Positions 8,173 to 14,878 of a DNA stretch of 19,805 bases are shown here, piece after piece; positions within the stretch are counted from its first letter, which is position 1, and each line of letters begins with the position of its first letter. Where the stretch lies: contig DCVM01000151.1 in assembly GCA_002327985.1 (NCBI GenBank), positions 1 through 19,805 of the forward strand. Reading direction: 5' to 3'. The position numbers and the translations under genes were made by a program. Below the pieces are notes generated by a model, which saw only the letters and a program-made list of their open reading frames with translations, searched no databases and had not been told where the DNA came from. This DNA comes from Syntrophaceae bacterium UBA2188. Lineage in GTDB: Bacteria > Desulfobacterota > BSN033 > UBA1163.

Positions 8173-8207
8173 AGGACCCCCCCCCTTTGTCACAGGTAAC
8201 AGCAGGA

Positions 8208-8525
8208 TTATTCCTTCGCTACTAGCTTTTCTTTCTCTTTTCCGTAGGCTTCTTTACCTGCTTCAATCGCCGTTGTGATTAAGGATTTTTTTTCTTCCAG
8301 AATTTCCTTACCCTTCCCCACGGTTGAGGTCACCTTGCTTTTTACCTGCTCCACGTATCCTGTTGCCTTTTCCTTAGCCTCTTCTGCCAGTTCTTTAATC
8401 TTCTTCCTGGCTTCTACCCCGGGCTGGGGGGCTATGAGCAAAGCAACGCCAGCGCCGACCAACCCTCCAATAAAAAACGCAAGAATAAGAGAACCAGAAC
8501 TATGACCACCTTCTTCATTTCTCAT
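8208..8525 (-). CDS. YtxH-like small membrane protein
   Basis: A 105-residue protein with one hydrophobic, glycine-rich segment (about 13-33, including FIGGLVGAGVALLIAPQPG), typical of YtxH/GvpP-type proteins. A long Lys/Glu/Ala-rich tail, likely helical or coiled coil, follows. The family is linked to general stress in Firmicutes but is widespread, and its biochemical role is unknown. The ribosome site AAAGGAGG is strong, 8 bases before ATG. The DUF948-like gene lies 54 bp upstream on the same strand, and this YtxH-DUF948 pairing recurs in many bacteria, so the two probably form one unit. Confidence 0.82.
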   Translation of the reverse strand: MRNEEGGHSSGSLILAFFIGGLVGAGVALLIAPQPGVEARKKIKELAEEAKEKATGYVEQVKSKVTSTVGKGKEILEEKKSLITTAIEAGKEAYGKEKEKLVAKE

Positions 8526-8579
8526 GGCTGACCTCCTTTTTTGATTCTGTGGTTAAATTCAATTTACACTCACCCCGTC

Positions 8580-8978
8580 CTATTTGAGAAGATTCCTCAA
8601 GAGGACCCAGGCCCCTGCTTTCGCCCCCGCCTTTAAACTGGAGGCTTCAACAGCCGCTGATGAAGTGATTCCATCAACAAAATCAACCATATGTTTAATG
8701 TCCCTGTTCACATGCTTCACATTTTCGCCCACATCCTTCAAAGCTCCTGAAAGTACTGTCATATCCCCGCTTATCACTGTAAGATGATCTGCCACATTCC
8801 TAACACTCTTTAGAGTTTCCTGGAGTTCAGCAACTGTTGGCTTCAAAGAATGTTCGGTTGTATCCACCAACTCCTTTAAGGCTTTGATCGTTTTTTTTAA
8901 TTCTAACATGACCCCTATAAAAACAATCACCGCAACAATGATGGCAAGGGTGATAAGTCCTACCAAGAGAATGTTCAT
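8580..8978 (-). CDS. DUF948-like membrane-anchored coiled-coil protein
   Basis: A 132-residue protein with an N-terminal transmembrane helix (about 3-25, very Ile/Val/Leu rich), then a heptad-like region KKTIKALKELVDTTEHSL onward. The C-terminal part is Ala/Gly rich (EASSLKAGAKAGAWVLLRN). This matches DUF948, small general-stress-type proteins often found beside YtxH proteins. No enzymatic motif is visible. The ribosome site AAGGAGG is strong, 8 bases upstream. It is the first gene of a likely two-gene unit with the YtxH-like gene, transcribed away from the redox operon at 9249. Confidence 0.8.
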   Translation of the reverse strand: MNILLVGLITLAIIVAVIVFIGVMLELKKTIKALKELVDTTEHSLKPTVAELQETLKSVRNVADHLTVISGDMTVLSGALKDVGENVKHVNRDIKHMVDFVDGITSSAAVEASSLKAGAKAGAWVLLRNLLK

Positions 8979-9108
8979 TTCCCCACCTCCTTCGACGTTA
9001 TTCTCAATCTTTCAATATAGATTATTATACCAAATTTTATTGCTATCTGTGAAATAAAATTTTTTACCGAATACTGCGGGAGCGACCTCCCTTCATTTGA
9101 AAAACTCC

Positions 9109-9137
9109 TTTACAATGATTCATTATGTGGCATAATA
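9109..9137 (+). promoter_or_regulatory. Putative sigma-70 promoter of the thioredoxin-peroxiredoxin operon
   Basis: TTTACA at 9109-9114 and ATAATA at 9132-9137 are separated by 17 bases, a good fit to a housekeeping promoter. Transcription would start near 9144, leaving a leader of about 105 bases before the ATG at 9249. This is prediction by motif only. Confidence 0.5.
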
Positions 9138-9140
9138 ATA

Positions 9141-9178
9141 GGACGGCAGAAGAGGATCCGTCCAACCTTACGGGTTGG
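9141..9178 (+). promoter_or_regulatory. Two adjacent stem-loops in the operon leader
   Basis: GGACGG (9141-9146) pairs with CCGTCC (9158-9163). The overlapping CCAACC (9162-9167) pairs with GGTTGG (9173-9178) around loop TTACG. Because CC at 9162-9163 belongs to both stems, the two hairpins compete or stack. I do not recognise a known riboswitch. A regulatory or mRNA-stabilising leader is possible. Confidence 0.4.
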
Positions 9179-9248
9179 GTTTAGAATCTAAAAGTGACTG
9201 TAAATGTGATCTTTATTTTTAAAAAATTAACCTAAGGGAGGTTTAAGA

Positions 9249-9824
9249 ATGAAAAAATATTTAATACCTTTAACCATCATGATCCTTTTGTTCTCAGTAT
9301 TCGCTTTCCCTGTCTTGGCTGCCAACAAACCCCCTGAAAAGGGAGAATCATTACCGGCCATCAACCTTCCCATCCCTAAAAATTTAGATGAAAGGAGCTA
9401 TCTGGGGCTTTCCGGAAGCGGGACCTTTAAAATTCCACAGATCAAGGCAAAAGTCGTTATTGTTGAAATCTATAGCATGTATTGCCCTTACTGCCAGAAG
9501 GATGCGCCTGGCGTCAATGAGCTATATCGCCTCATTGAAAACAATCCAGACATTAAAAACAAAATTAAATTAATCGGCATTGGCGCTGGAAATACCCCTT
9601 ATGAAGTGGAGATTTTCAAAAAAACCTATAATGTCCCCTTTCCGCTTTTCCCGGACAAGGATTATGCCATCCACAAGGCTTGCGGAGAAGTGAGGACACC
9701 CTACTTTATGGTTATTAAAATCAATGAGGATGGAACGCACCAAATCGTACACACCCAATTGGGAAATTATCCGGGTGCAGAACCATTTTTAGAACTGGTG
9801 CTTAAAGCTTCCGGATTAAAGTAG
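9249..9824 (+). CDS. Exported thioredoxin-fold protein with CPYC motif
   Basis: A 191-residue TlpA/ResA-like protein. Residues 1-24 form a clear signal peptide ending PVLAA. The redox motif is C79-P-Y-C82 in YSMYCPYCQKDAPG. The conserved cis-proline is P151 in RTPYFMVI, and a third cysteine is C145. It should act outside the cytoplasmic membrane as a thiol reductase or electron donor. A strong ribosome site, GGGAGG, lies 7 bases before ATG. It is the first gene of a two-gene operon with the exported peroxiredoxin, 18 bp apart, which suggests it reduces that peroxiredoxin. The CPYC dipeptide is that of glutaredoxins rather than of TlpA or classic thioredoxin. The exact family name is uncertain. 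Confidence 0.87.
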   Translation: MKKYLIPLTIMILLFSVFAFPVLAANKPPEKGESLPAINLPIPKNLDERSYLGLSGSGTFKIPQIKAKVVIVEIYSMYCPYCQKDAPGVNELYRLIENNPDIKNKIKLIGIGAGNTPYEVEIFKKTYNVPFPLFPDKDYAIHKACGEVRTPYFMVIKINEDGTHQIVHTQLGNYPGAEPFLELVLKASGLK

Positions 9825-9842
9825 AGAGCAGGAGGAAAAACC

Positions 9843-10448
9843 ATGGACAAGAAAAGATTTACCCATATCCTATTGATCATCGGAGTTCTATCTGTCTTTG
9901 TCTCAGTTCCAATGGCCTTTGCCATTTCAGATGCCTATAAGGGAAACATTTATCAACCGGGGACCCTCAAGCCGAATGACAGCAAACTGAAAGTGAAGGT
10001 CGGGGATCCCGCCCCTGATTTCAAACTTCCTTCAACTTCGGGGGAAAAGGTTTCTTTAAGCCAGTATCGAGGGAAAAAGAACGTCATCCTCTCCTTTGTC
10101 CCAGCGGCCTGGACACCTGTTTGTTCCGATCAATGGCCCGGTTACAATATTGCGAAAGATTTTTTCAACCAATATGATGCTATTCTTCTCGGAATTACGG
10201 TTGACAACATCCCAACCCTTTTTGCATGGACCAACCAGATGGGTCACCTATGGTTTCCCATCCTTTCCGATTTTTGGCCTCATGGAGCCGTAGCTAAAAA
10301 ATATGGGGTATTGCGGTCCGATGGGGTATCCGAAAGGGCTTTGTTGGTCATCGATAAAAAGGGAATCATCCGTTATATTGACGTTCACGATATTAATAAG
10401 AGACCCCCTCTTGAAGAACTGATGAAGGCCTTGGAGAAGCTGAAATAA
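9843..10448 (+). CDS. Exported one-cysteine peroxiredoxin (AhpC/TSA family)
   Basis: A 201-residue peroxiredoxin with a signal peptide (about 1-27, ending PMAFA). The catalytic PxxxTxxC motif is P87-A-A-W-T91-P-V-C94, and the supporting Arg is probably R165 in SERALLVID. The GDPAPDFKLPSTSG opening of the thioredoxin-fold domain begins at 54. C94 is the only cysteine, so the sulfenic acid made on reducing peroxide must be resolved by another thiol, plausibly the CPYC protein encoded just upstream. It should detoxify H2O2 or organic peroxides in the periplasm. The ribosome site GGAGG is 8 bases before ATG. A hairpin terminator follows at 10511. The closest subfamily (AhpE-like or BCP-like) cannot be settled by eye. 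Confidence 0.9.
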   Translation: MDKKRFTHILLIIGVLSVFVSVPMAFAISDAYKGNIYQPGTLKPNDSKLKVKVGDPAPDFKLPSTSGEKVSLSQYRGKKNVILSFVPAAWTPVCSDQWPGYNIAKDFFNQYDAILLGITVDNIPTLFAWTNQMGHLWFPILSDFWPHGAVAKKYGVLRSDGVSERALLVIDKKGIIRYIDVHDINKRPPLEELMKALEKLK

Positions 10449-10471
10449 TAATTAACCCTTCGACTCCTTAG

Positions 10472-10509
10472 CCTGAATACTGGGCCTTACCTTCGGCCTG
10501 AGACTTCAG
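10472..10509 (+). other. Stem-loop downstream of the peroxiredoxin gene
   Basis: CTGAA (10473-10477) pairs with TTCAG (10505-10509), and GGGCC (10482-10486) with GGCCT (10495-10499) around an 8-base loop. It precedes the terminator. It may stabilise the message end or be the interior of a decayed recombination site; I cannot tell which. Confidence 0.35.
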
Positions 10510-10510
10510 C

Positions 10511-10539
10511 AAAACCTACGTTGAATGCGTAGGATTTTT
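10511..10539 (+). terminator. Rho-independent terminator of the redox operon
   Basis: CCTACG (10515-10520) and CGTAGG (10528-10533) form a 6-bp stem with a 7-base loop, followed by ATTTTT. Preceding A residues can pair with the T run. The stem is short, so efficiency is uncertain. It overlaps the left 39-bp repeat. Confidence 0.55.
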
Positions 10540-10559
10540 ACAAATACCAAATTGCAGTA
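10521..10559 (+). repeat. 39-bp direct repeat, left copy
   Basis: This copy, beginning TTGAATGCGTAGG, matches 11749-11787 at 35 of 39 positions with no gap. The two copies bracket the methyltransferase gene and its downstream non-coding DNA (about 1.2 kb start to start). The first base pair G+TTGAAT at 10520-10526 fits the integron core GTTRRRY. The right copy lacks the G. Confidence 0.7.
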
Positions 10560-10594
10560 CAATAATTGTAAGCATCTGAATAAAAGAACACAAT

Positions 10595-11359
10595 ATGAAA
10601 CAATGGTATGAAGAATTGTTTGAAAACTACGGAATAAAATATGATAAGGAAAGTTTCACACAAGGAACCATCGGAGAGTGTGATCTTTTTGAAAAAGAAA
10701 TCGAATACAACAAAGCTACACGAATTCTGGATATAGGATGCGGCACTGGCAGGCACTCCATTGAATTGGCCAAGAGAGGATATGCTGTTGTCGGAATTGA
10801 TTTATCAGAATCGCTTTTAAAACATGCAAAAGAAAAGGCATCCGAACAAAATCTTCATATTGTTTTTCAAGAACATGATGCAAGAAATCTTCCTTTTTTA
10901 CATGAATTCAAATTGATCATCATGATATGCGAAGGTGCATTCCCGTTGATGGAAACTGACGAAATGAATTTTCAGATTCTCCAAAATGCTGCCAATGCCT
11001 TACTGCCAAAAGGGAAATTGATATTGACCACCTTAAACGGTTTGTTTCCTCTGTTTCATTCCGTCAAAGATTTCCTTGATTCAAAAACAAAAGAGGGGAA
11101 TGCAAAATGCGATAGTCTTTCATTCGATCTGATGACTTTTCGAGAGCATAGCACTATATATATTGAAGATGATCTTGGGAACAAAAAAGAACTGCAATGC
11201 AACGAAAGGTATTATGTACCATCCGAAATAACTTGGCTATTAAAGACTCTGAATTTCAAAACTGTGGATATTTATGGAGCGAAGCTTGGCGCTTTCAGTC
11301 GAAACGATAAATTATCAGCCGAAGATTTTGAAATGCTGATCATAGCGGAAAAACAATGA
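10595..11359 (+). CDS. Class I SAM-dependent methyltransferase
   Basis: A 254-residue methyltransferase with a Rossmann-type SAM site: motif I ILDIGCGTGRHSIELA at 44-59, acidic residue D69 in VVGIDLSESLL, and EHDARNLPF near 94-101. The C-terminal half (about 150-254) is not recognised, so the substrate is unknown (small molecule, protein or other). No transmembrane segment or signal peptide is seen. The gene is clearly AT-richer than its neighbours: two sampled 60-base lines give 32% and 40% GC against 48-53% in hem genes. There is no good Shine-Dalgarno before ATG. It stands alone between 39-bp direct repeats and is followed 2 bp after its stop by an attC-like sequence. Both facts suggest it was acquired as a small module. 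Confidence 0.85.
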   Translation: MKQWYEELFENYGIKYDKESFTQGTIGECDLFEKEIEYNKATRILDIGCGTGRHSIELAKRGYAVVGIDLSESLLKHAKEKASEQNLHIVFQEHDARNLPFLHEFKLIIMICEGAFPLMETDEMNFQILQNAANALLPKGKLILTTLNGLFPLFHSVKDFLDSKTKEGNAKCDSLSFDLMTFREHSTIYIEDDLGNKKELQCNERYYVPSEITWLLKTLNFKTVDIYGAKLGAFSRNDKLSAEDFEMLIIAEKQ

Positions 11360-11361
11360 AA

Positions 11362-11419
11362 TGCTAACCAGCGGATTGAGCGGACGGCGGGATAAGCCCG
11401 CTTACCCTTACCGTTATAC
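11362..11419 (+). repeat. Candidate integron attC-like recombination site
   Basis: The site starts 2 bp after the methyltransferase stop. The outer boxes TGCTAAC (11362-11368) and GTTATAC (11413-11419) contain the essential AAC/GTT pair. The inner boxes GAGCGG (11378-11383) and CCGCTT (11398-11403) pair, with one G-T wobble. The spacing between TAAC and AGCGG is 10 bases on both arms, the symmetry expected of attC. A GC-rich inner hairpin GCGGG/CCCGC could compete for pairing and could instead make this a terminator. The outer boxes deviate from RYYYAAC and GTTRRRY at two and one positions. No integrase gene is in the window. Confidence 0.4.
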
Positions 11420-11748
11420 TTGATTTCTACAATCGTAAATCTTGAGGTGATATAGAGAGCGTATGCTAATTCTTTTTAGCTGCAGCCCTCAACCTCATCA
11501 ACCGAAGACTCCTGAAGTCCTCAACCTTGAAGTGACATCGTTTATGCAATCTTTCAAGTAGAAAGCCTTAATTATGAATGCTCGGGATAATAAACTTGAG
11601 GAGTTATAAACACGTAGTATAACATCTCATTTTTAACAAATTATTCGCACGCAGGAAATCCCCAAATTGTTATAACCAAACGATTGCAATGGGCAGTCCC
11701 CATGCGAGAAACTCGTCATATTCATGAGATTACATTGACAAAAAGCAA

Positions 11749-11787
11749 TTGAATGGGTAGGATTCTTACATATAACAAATTGCAGTA
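11749..11787 (+). repeat. 39-bp direct repeat, right copy
   Basis: This copy begins TTGAATGGGTAGG and matches the left copy at 10521-10559, differing at four positions. It ends about 60 bp before the AhpD-like gene. It may mark the right edge of the acquired module or be a duplicated promoter-like segment. Confidence 0.7.
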
Positions 11788-11848
11788 GAAGGTTATCTTG
11801 GATTGACGAGTAGGTGCAACAAACAACTCACTCTTTTAAAAGGGAGAT

Positions 11849-12127
11849 CTATCTCTCGTTTTTTGACCTGCCCATTTCCTTGAGCACGCCCATGGAGATA
11901 GTTGAGTGAGCGAAAGCGACCCCTGCTCTTAAAGCCGTAACGACAAAAAGGGCCTCTGCACTCTCTTGATTGGTTGCTCTTGATTTTTTAGCAGCCTTGA
12001 CATGGCCTTGGATACAATAAGGGCATTGGGTTGTGTGAGCCACGCCAATGGCAATGAGTCCTTTCACCTTCATAGAAAGAGCACTATCCTCAAAATCAAA
12101 AATAGAAGTACGAGTTGTGAGGTCCAT
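11849..12127 (-). CDS. Carboxymuconolactone decarboxylase/AhpD-like protein
   Basis: A 92-residue member of the CMD family. The peroxidase-type motif is C35-P-Y-C38-I-Q-G-H42, i.e. CxxCxxxH, followed by a helix ending AKKSRAT and the ALRAGVAFAHS helix. Such proteins act as small thiol reductases or peroxidases in the AhpD manner; few are true decarboxylases. It is shorter at the N-terminus than many relatives (about 100-110 residues), and an in-frame stop lies three codons before the ATG, so no longer form exists. No Shine-Dalgarno is visible. It follows the DUF2207 gene on the same strand, 88 bp away, and may be the third gene of the lemA unit. A functional link with the nearby peroxiredoxin is possible but unproven. 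Confidence 0.83.
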   Translation of the reverse strand: MDLTTRTSIFDFEDSALSMKVKGLIAIGVAHTTQCPYCIQGHVKAAKKSRATNQESAEALFVVTALRAGVAFAHSTISMGVLKEMGRSKNER

Positions 12128-12215
12128 CTCAGATTATCAGGCGGGGTTCAAAACAATTAATTTCGGGGGGCTGATTCTCTTCTTTTATGTTTACCGGATA
12201 TTGAGGTTTATCGTT

Positions 12216-13970
12216 TTACCAACTCCCGCCACCTCCTCCTCCAAAGCCGCCACCGGAAGACCCACCCCCACCAAAACCTCCTCCCCCCCCGCTCGATCTG
12301 GGTGCGGAGAACATGGCAGAGCTCAGGGTTGAGGTCACCGAATTGAGGGAGTGGGTGAAAGCGTATGGGCTGAAGGTCCTGAATCCCATTGGTGAAACAT
12401 ACCAGTCTGGTGGTTCCTGGTAGATCCCTTCAAAAGCCTTTGCCCAATTATCCGCCACATTCAGGGCAATGGCATAAGGCAAAAACTTCGAAAAAAGATT
12501 CTTATCGCCCATCCTCTCCAGTCTATCTTTCTCCGCACGATTCATAAATTCCTGAAAACCCAAAACATCCATGTAGGCAGAGGCCCCTGCCTTCGTTTTG
12601 GCAGGCATAAATTTGGCAAACCCAAGGATGGGAAGCCCTGTCAGCGCCCATGCCAAAATGACCTTAACAATCGAACCGGCCATCAGGAACCCAAAAATCA
12701 ATCCGCCGAATATCATGATGAGGAAACCCGCCACCAGATAGGAGGTGGTTACCTGTTCTGGGTTTCTCAGGAAATATTTTTTCCTCACGAGTTCCCCGTA
12801 CAGGGTCTTTTTAAGCAAATCCAAGTTCGTATAGAACTTATTTTTTAAACTTGAGATGAAGACACCGGGTAAATCCCCCGGCAGGAGACTCTTCATCAGC
12901 TCCATTTCAAATGGATTGAGATTCGAATCCGGGGGCTTCACTTTTTGGAGATAATAATCCAGGCGATCAAAGATCAATCCCTCTTTCTTGGTCTCTTCGA
13001 TCTTGATGTACCCTTTGACCGCTAAGCCGACAATGGTGGAAGTGATGTCTCGGGGATCGAGCTTCTCATCCACAAGAGCTCCTACCTCCCCCGGGCAAAG
13101 GGGTTTTTGATCAAACTTGGGGGGGTCATACATTACGGTAACGGATTCTCTCACTTTTGGGTCCCTTCCCTTTCGATACCAGCGATTGACCATATAAAAA
13201 AATGAAAAGATGGGAAGCAAAAAGATCCAGTTCTCTTTGGGGTTGACCGCCCACAAAAATTTCTTCCAGGAGGAAGGCGGAGAGACAAGTCCCTTATCCC
13301 ATCCGAAGACCAACGTCAGCCCTTCCCCCATCTTAAGGTCTCTCTTTGCATAAAAATTTCCGGTTTGATTTAAAGTTTCATAACCACCTTCTTCTCTCGA
13401 ACCATATCCCCCTTGATAGGCTACCCCCATTAAATTTTTACTCGGCGTCTTCGTGTCCAATAAAACCATCGCAGAGGCCTCTCTGATCGGTGCTTTCCAG
13501 TAGTTTCCTGTTACATTCCAGTAAAGTTCATCATGGTCATTTAAAAAAAGGATGGCATTCTCTACTTCGTAGATCACCACATAGGTCTGATTGCCCTTGA
13601 CATATCGTTTCGCATCCCCAATTCGGATATTGTAAAGATGACCCATCCTTTTCACCTGGTATTTCCAGCCCTTACCAGATTCATCGGTCACCGATAAAAC
13701 CCTTGTCGGTGTCTTGATCACCTTGCCGAACTCATCTCGATATTTAAACGGGATTTCCCGGTAAATCCCATGCCGCGACTGATGGAATTCCACATCGATT
13801 TTTTCTTTCACGATAATGGATGAATCCTGGTTAATCAGGATATCCGAGTGGAACTTATTGATGGTGAAGTACTGGGCAAAGGCAGGAGAAGAAAACATTA
13901 GGTTAAGGCTTAGGCTAAGAAGCAAGGGAATAAAAGTAGTTAACCAAATTAATTTCACCCAACTTCTCAT
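12216..13970 (-). CDS. DUF2207 predicted membrane protein
   Basis: A 584-residue protein of the DUF2207 (YciQ-like) family. Its parts in order are a signal peptide (about 1-32, ending SPAFA), an extracytoplasmic beta-rich domain to about 240 with the typical GIYREIPFKYRD stretch, a transmembrane helix near 246-268 (WIFLLPIFSFFYMVNRW), a cytoplasmic section, a hydrophobic pair of helices near 415-457, and a C-terminal tail. The tail is almost pure Gly/Ser (SSGGGGGFGGGGSSGGG) ending SW. The function is unknown. The family is very often encoded beside lemA, as here (lemA is 122 bp upstream, same strand). The ribosome site is AGAGGAAAT before ATG. Confidence 0.9.
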   Translation of the reverse strand: MRSWVKLIWLTTFIPLLLSLSLNLMFSSPAFAQYFTINKFHSDILINQDSSIIVKEKIDVEFHQSRHGIYREIPFKYRDEFGKVIKTPTRVLSVTDESGKGWKYQVKRMGHLYNIRIGDAKRYVKGNQTYVVIYEVENAILFLNDHDELYWNVTGNYWKAPIREASAMVLLDTKTPSKNLMGVAYQGGYGSREEGGYETLNQTGNFYAKRDLKMGEGLTLVFGWDKGLVSPPSSWKKFLWAVNPKENWIFLLPIFSFFYMVNRWYRKGRDPKVRESVTVMYDPPKFDQKPLCPGEVGALVDEKLDPRDITSTIVGLAVKGYIKIEETKKEGLIFDRLDYYLQKVKPPDSNLNPFEMELMKSLLPGDLPGVFISSLKNKFYTNLDLLKKTLYGELVRKKYFLRNPEQVTTSYLVAGFLIMIFGGLIFGFLMAGSIVKVILAWALTGLPILGFAKFMPAKTKAGASAYMDVLGFQEFMNRAEKDRLERMGDKNLFSKFLPYAIALNVADNWAKAFEGIYQEPPDWYVSPMGFRTFSPYAFTHSLNSVTSTLSSAMFSAPRSSGGGGGFGGGGSSGGGFGGGGGGSW

Positions 13971-14035
13971 CGATTTCCTCTACCTATGGTCTATATTTAG
14001 GAACTCAGCTTCTAATAAATAGAGTATATTATTGT

Positions 14036-14083
14036 CCAACGTTCATGGTTCTTGGTCCATCGTTCATAGTTCATCGTTGTTTA
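14036..14083. repeat. Phrase-like repeats between lemA and the DUF2207 gene
   Basis: The 122-bp spacer contains repeated words GTTCATGGTTC, GTTCATAGTTC and ATCGTTC, bounded by CAACG and CGTTG, which are inverted copies. It is non-coding. It may fold into a weak stem in the lemA-DUF2207 transcript. Confidence 0.45.
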
Positions 14084-14092
14084 TCGACCCCT

Positions 14093-14650
14093 CTACGAAA
14101 AGCTTACCTTCACAGGTTTTCTTTCGGCCCCGGGGGTTTCCAGTTGGAATAATTCAGCTTGTTTGAAATTGAACGCCGAGGCAACCAGGTTTGAGGGAAA
14201 GGATTCAATCAGGATGTTGAAATCCCGAACTACGGCATTATAATAGCGCCTGGCCATTTCAATATTGTTCTCCAGGTCTTGCAGTTGGGATTGAAGCTGC
14301 ATAAAATTCGCATTGGCCTTTAATTCCGGATAGGCCTCAGCCACGGCAAAAAGGCTCTTCAGGGTATCCCTAAATACATTCTCAGCCTTGGCCATTTCCC
14401 CAGGAGAGGTCGCCTTCATCGCCATGGATCTCGCTTCAGTCACTTTTTCGAAGACCCCCTTTTCATGGGAGGCGTATCCTTTCACGGTCTCAACCAGATT
14501 AGGAACAAGGTCATATCGCTTTTTACATTGGACATCAATATCCGACCATGAAGACTTTACCGTGTTCCTGAGTCGAACGAGTTTGTTATAGATGGAGACG
14601 ACGGCAATCACAATGATGGCAATGATGATGAGAATAACGAGCAGAGTCAT
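14093..14650 (-). CDS. lemA: LemA family protein
   Basis: A 185-residue LemA protein. One N-terminal transmembrane helix (about 2-20, nearly all Leu/Ile/Val) is followed by the family's helical bundle with KSSWSDIDVQCKKRYDLVPNLVETVKGYASHE, LKANANFMQLQSQLQDLENNIEMARRYYNAVVRDFN and a short C-terminal tail. LemA proteins sit in the membrane facing the periplasm. Their biochemical role is not established. The ribosome site CAGGAGG lies 7 bases before ATG. It heads a unit with the DUF2207 gene. A promoter and a 30-bp palindrome lie just upstream. Confidence 0.95.
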   Translation of the reverse strand: MTLLVILIIIAIIVIAVVSIYNKLVRLRNTVKSSWSDIDVQCKKRYDLVPNLVETVKGYASHEKGVFEKVTEARSMAMKATSPGEMAKAENVFRDTLKSLFAVAEAYPELKANANFMQLQSQLQDLENNIEMARRYYNAVVRDFNILIESFPSNLVASAFNFKQAELFQLETPGAERKPVKVSFS

Positions 14651-14682
14651 TTTTCACCTCCTGTTTTAAGAGTATGCTGTAG

Positions 14683-14709
14683 ATTACAGAATTTAAAGAA
14701 TTTTTTCAA
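14683..14709 (-). promoter_or_regulatory. Putative lemA promoter
   Basis: On the minus strand, TTGAAA (14709-14704) and TGTAAT (14688-14683) are separated by 15 bases. Each is one base from the sigma-70 consensus, though the spacing is short. The -10 end lies about 32 bases from the lemA ATG. Confidence 0.4.
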
Positions 14710-14721
14710 GCATTCTTTAAA
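14692..14721. promoter_or_regulatory. Perfect 10+10 bp palindrome over the lemA promoter
   Basis: TTTAAAGAAT (14692-14701) and ATTCTTTAAA (14712-14721) are exact reverse complements with a 10-base spacer, so half-site centres are 20 bases apart, two helical turns. It covers the putative -35 box. This fits a dimeric repressor or activator site. An AT-rich RNA hairpin is the alternative. Confidence 0.5.
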
Positions 14722-14878
14722 AATTACAACACCTATAGTAGATCGGTTGTTTGAACAGGAACAGGGGAGAATCGAAGTACACCGGCAGAGGATTTGGTCT
14801 GATCGAGTTCTTACTCCCGGGGTGGCATTCTGCTTGGCAAACATCCGCTAGATTTTATGGTTGGGTGAATCTTTATCT

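Larger units (their letters stand above)
11360..11848. other. 489-bp stretch without a convincing gene
   Basis: It holds the attC-like site (11362-11419) and the right 39-bp repeat (11749-11787). An inverted repeat GTTATA/TATAAC lies at 11603-11623, a palindrome GTTATAAC at 11669-11676, and a bulged hairpin around CAATGGG/CCCCATG near 11685-11703. A 32-codon frame at 11463-11561 begins MLILFSCSPQPHQ after an AGGTGAT ribosome-like sequence. It looks like the start of a lipoprotein but is too short to call. The right 39-bp repeat also contains TTGAAT and TATAAC 16 bases apart, promoter-like on the plus strand, with no gene downstream. Confidence 0.5.

Noticed and set aside
11603..11676. GTTATA/TATAAC motifs as a second attC site
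   Set aside because: The outer boxes could fit, but no complementary inner boxes lie at the expected spacing; AT-rich coincidence is more likely.
14647..14844. Open frame overlapping the lemA start on the minus strand
   Set aside because: It spans the lemA promoter and palindrome, has cysteine-rich random-looking translation, and no ribosome site.
14723..14851. Plus-strand frame reading RIEVHRQRIWSDRV and ending SPACER-like ANIR
   Set aside because: Somewhat protein-like, possibly a gene scrap, but no start, no recognisable family, and it overlaps the lemA control region; too weak to annotate.
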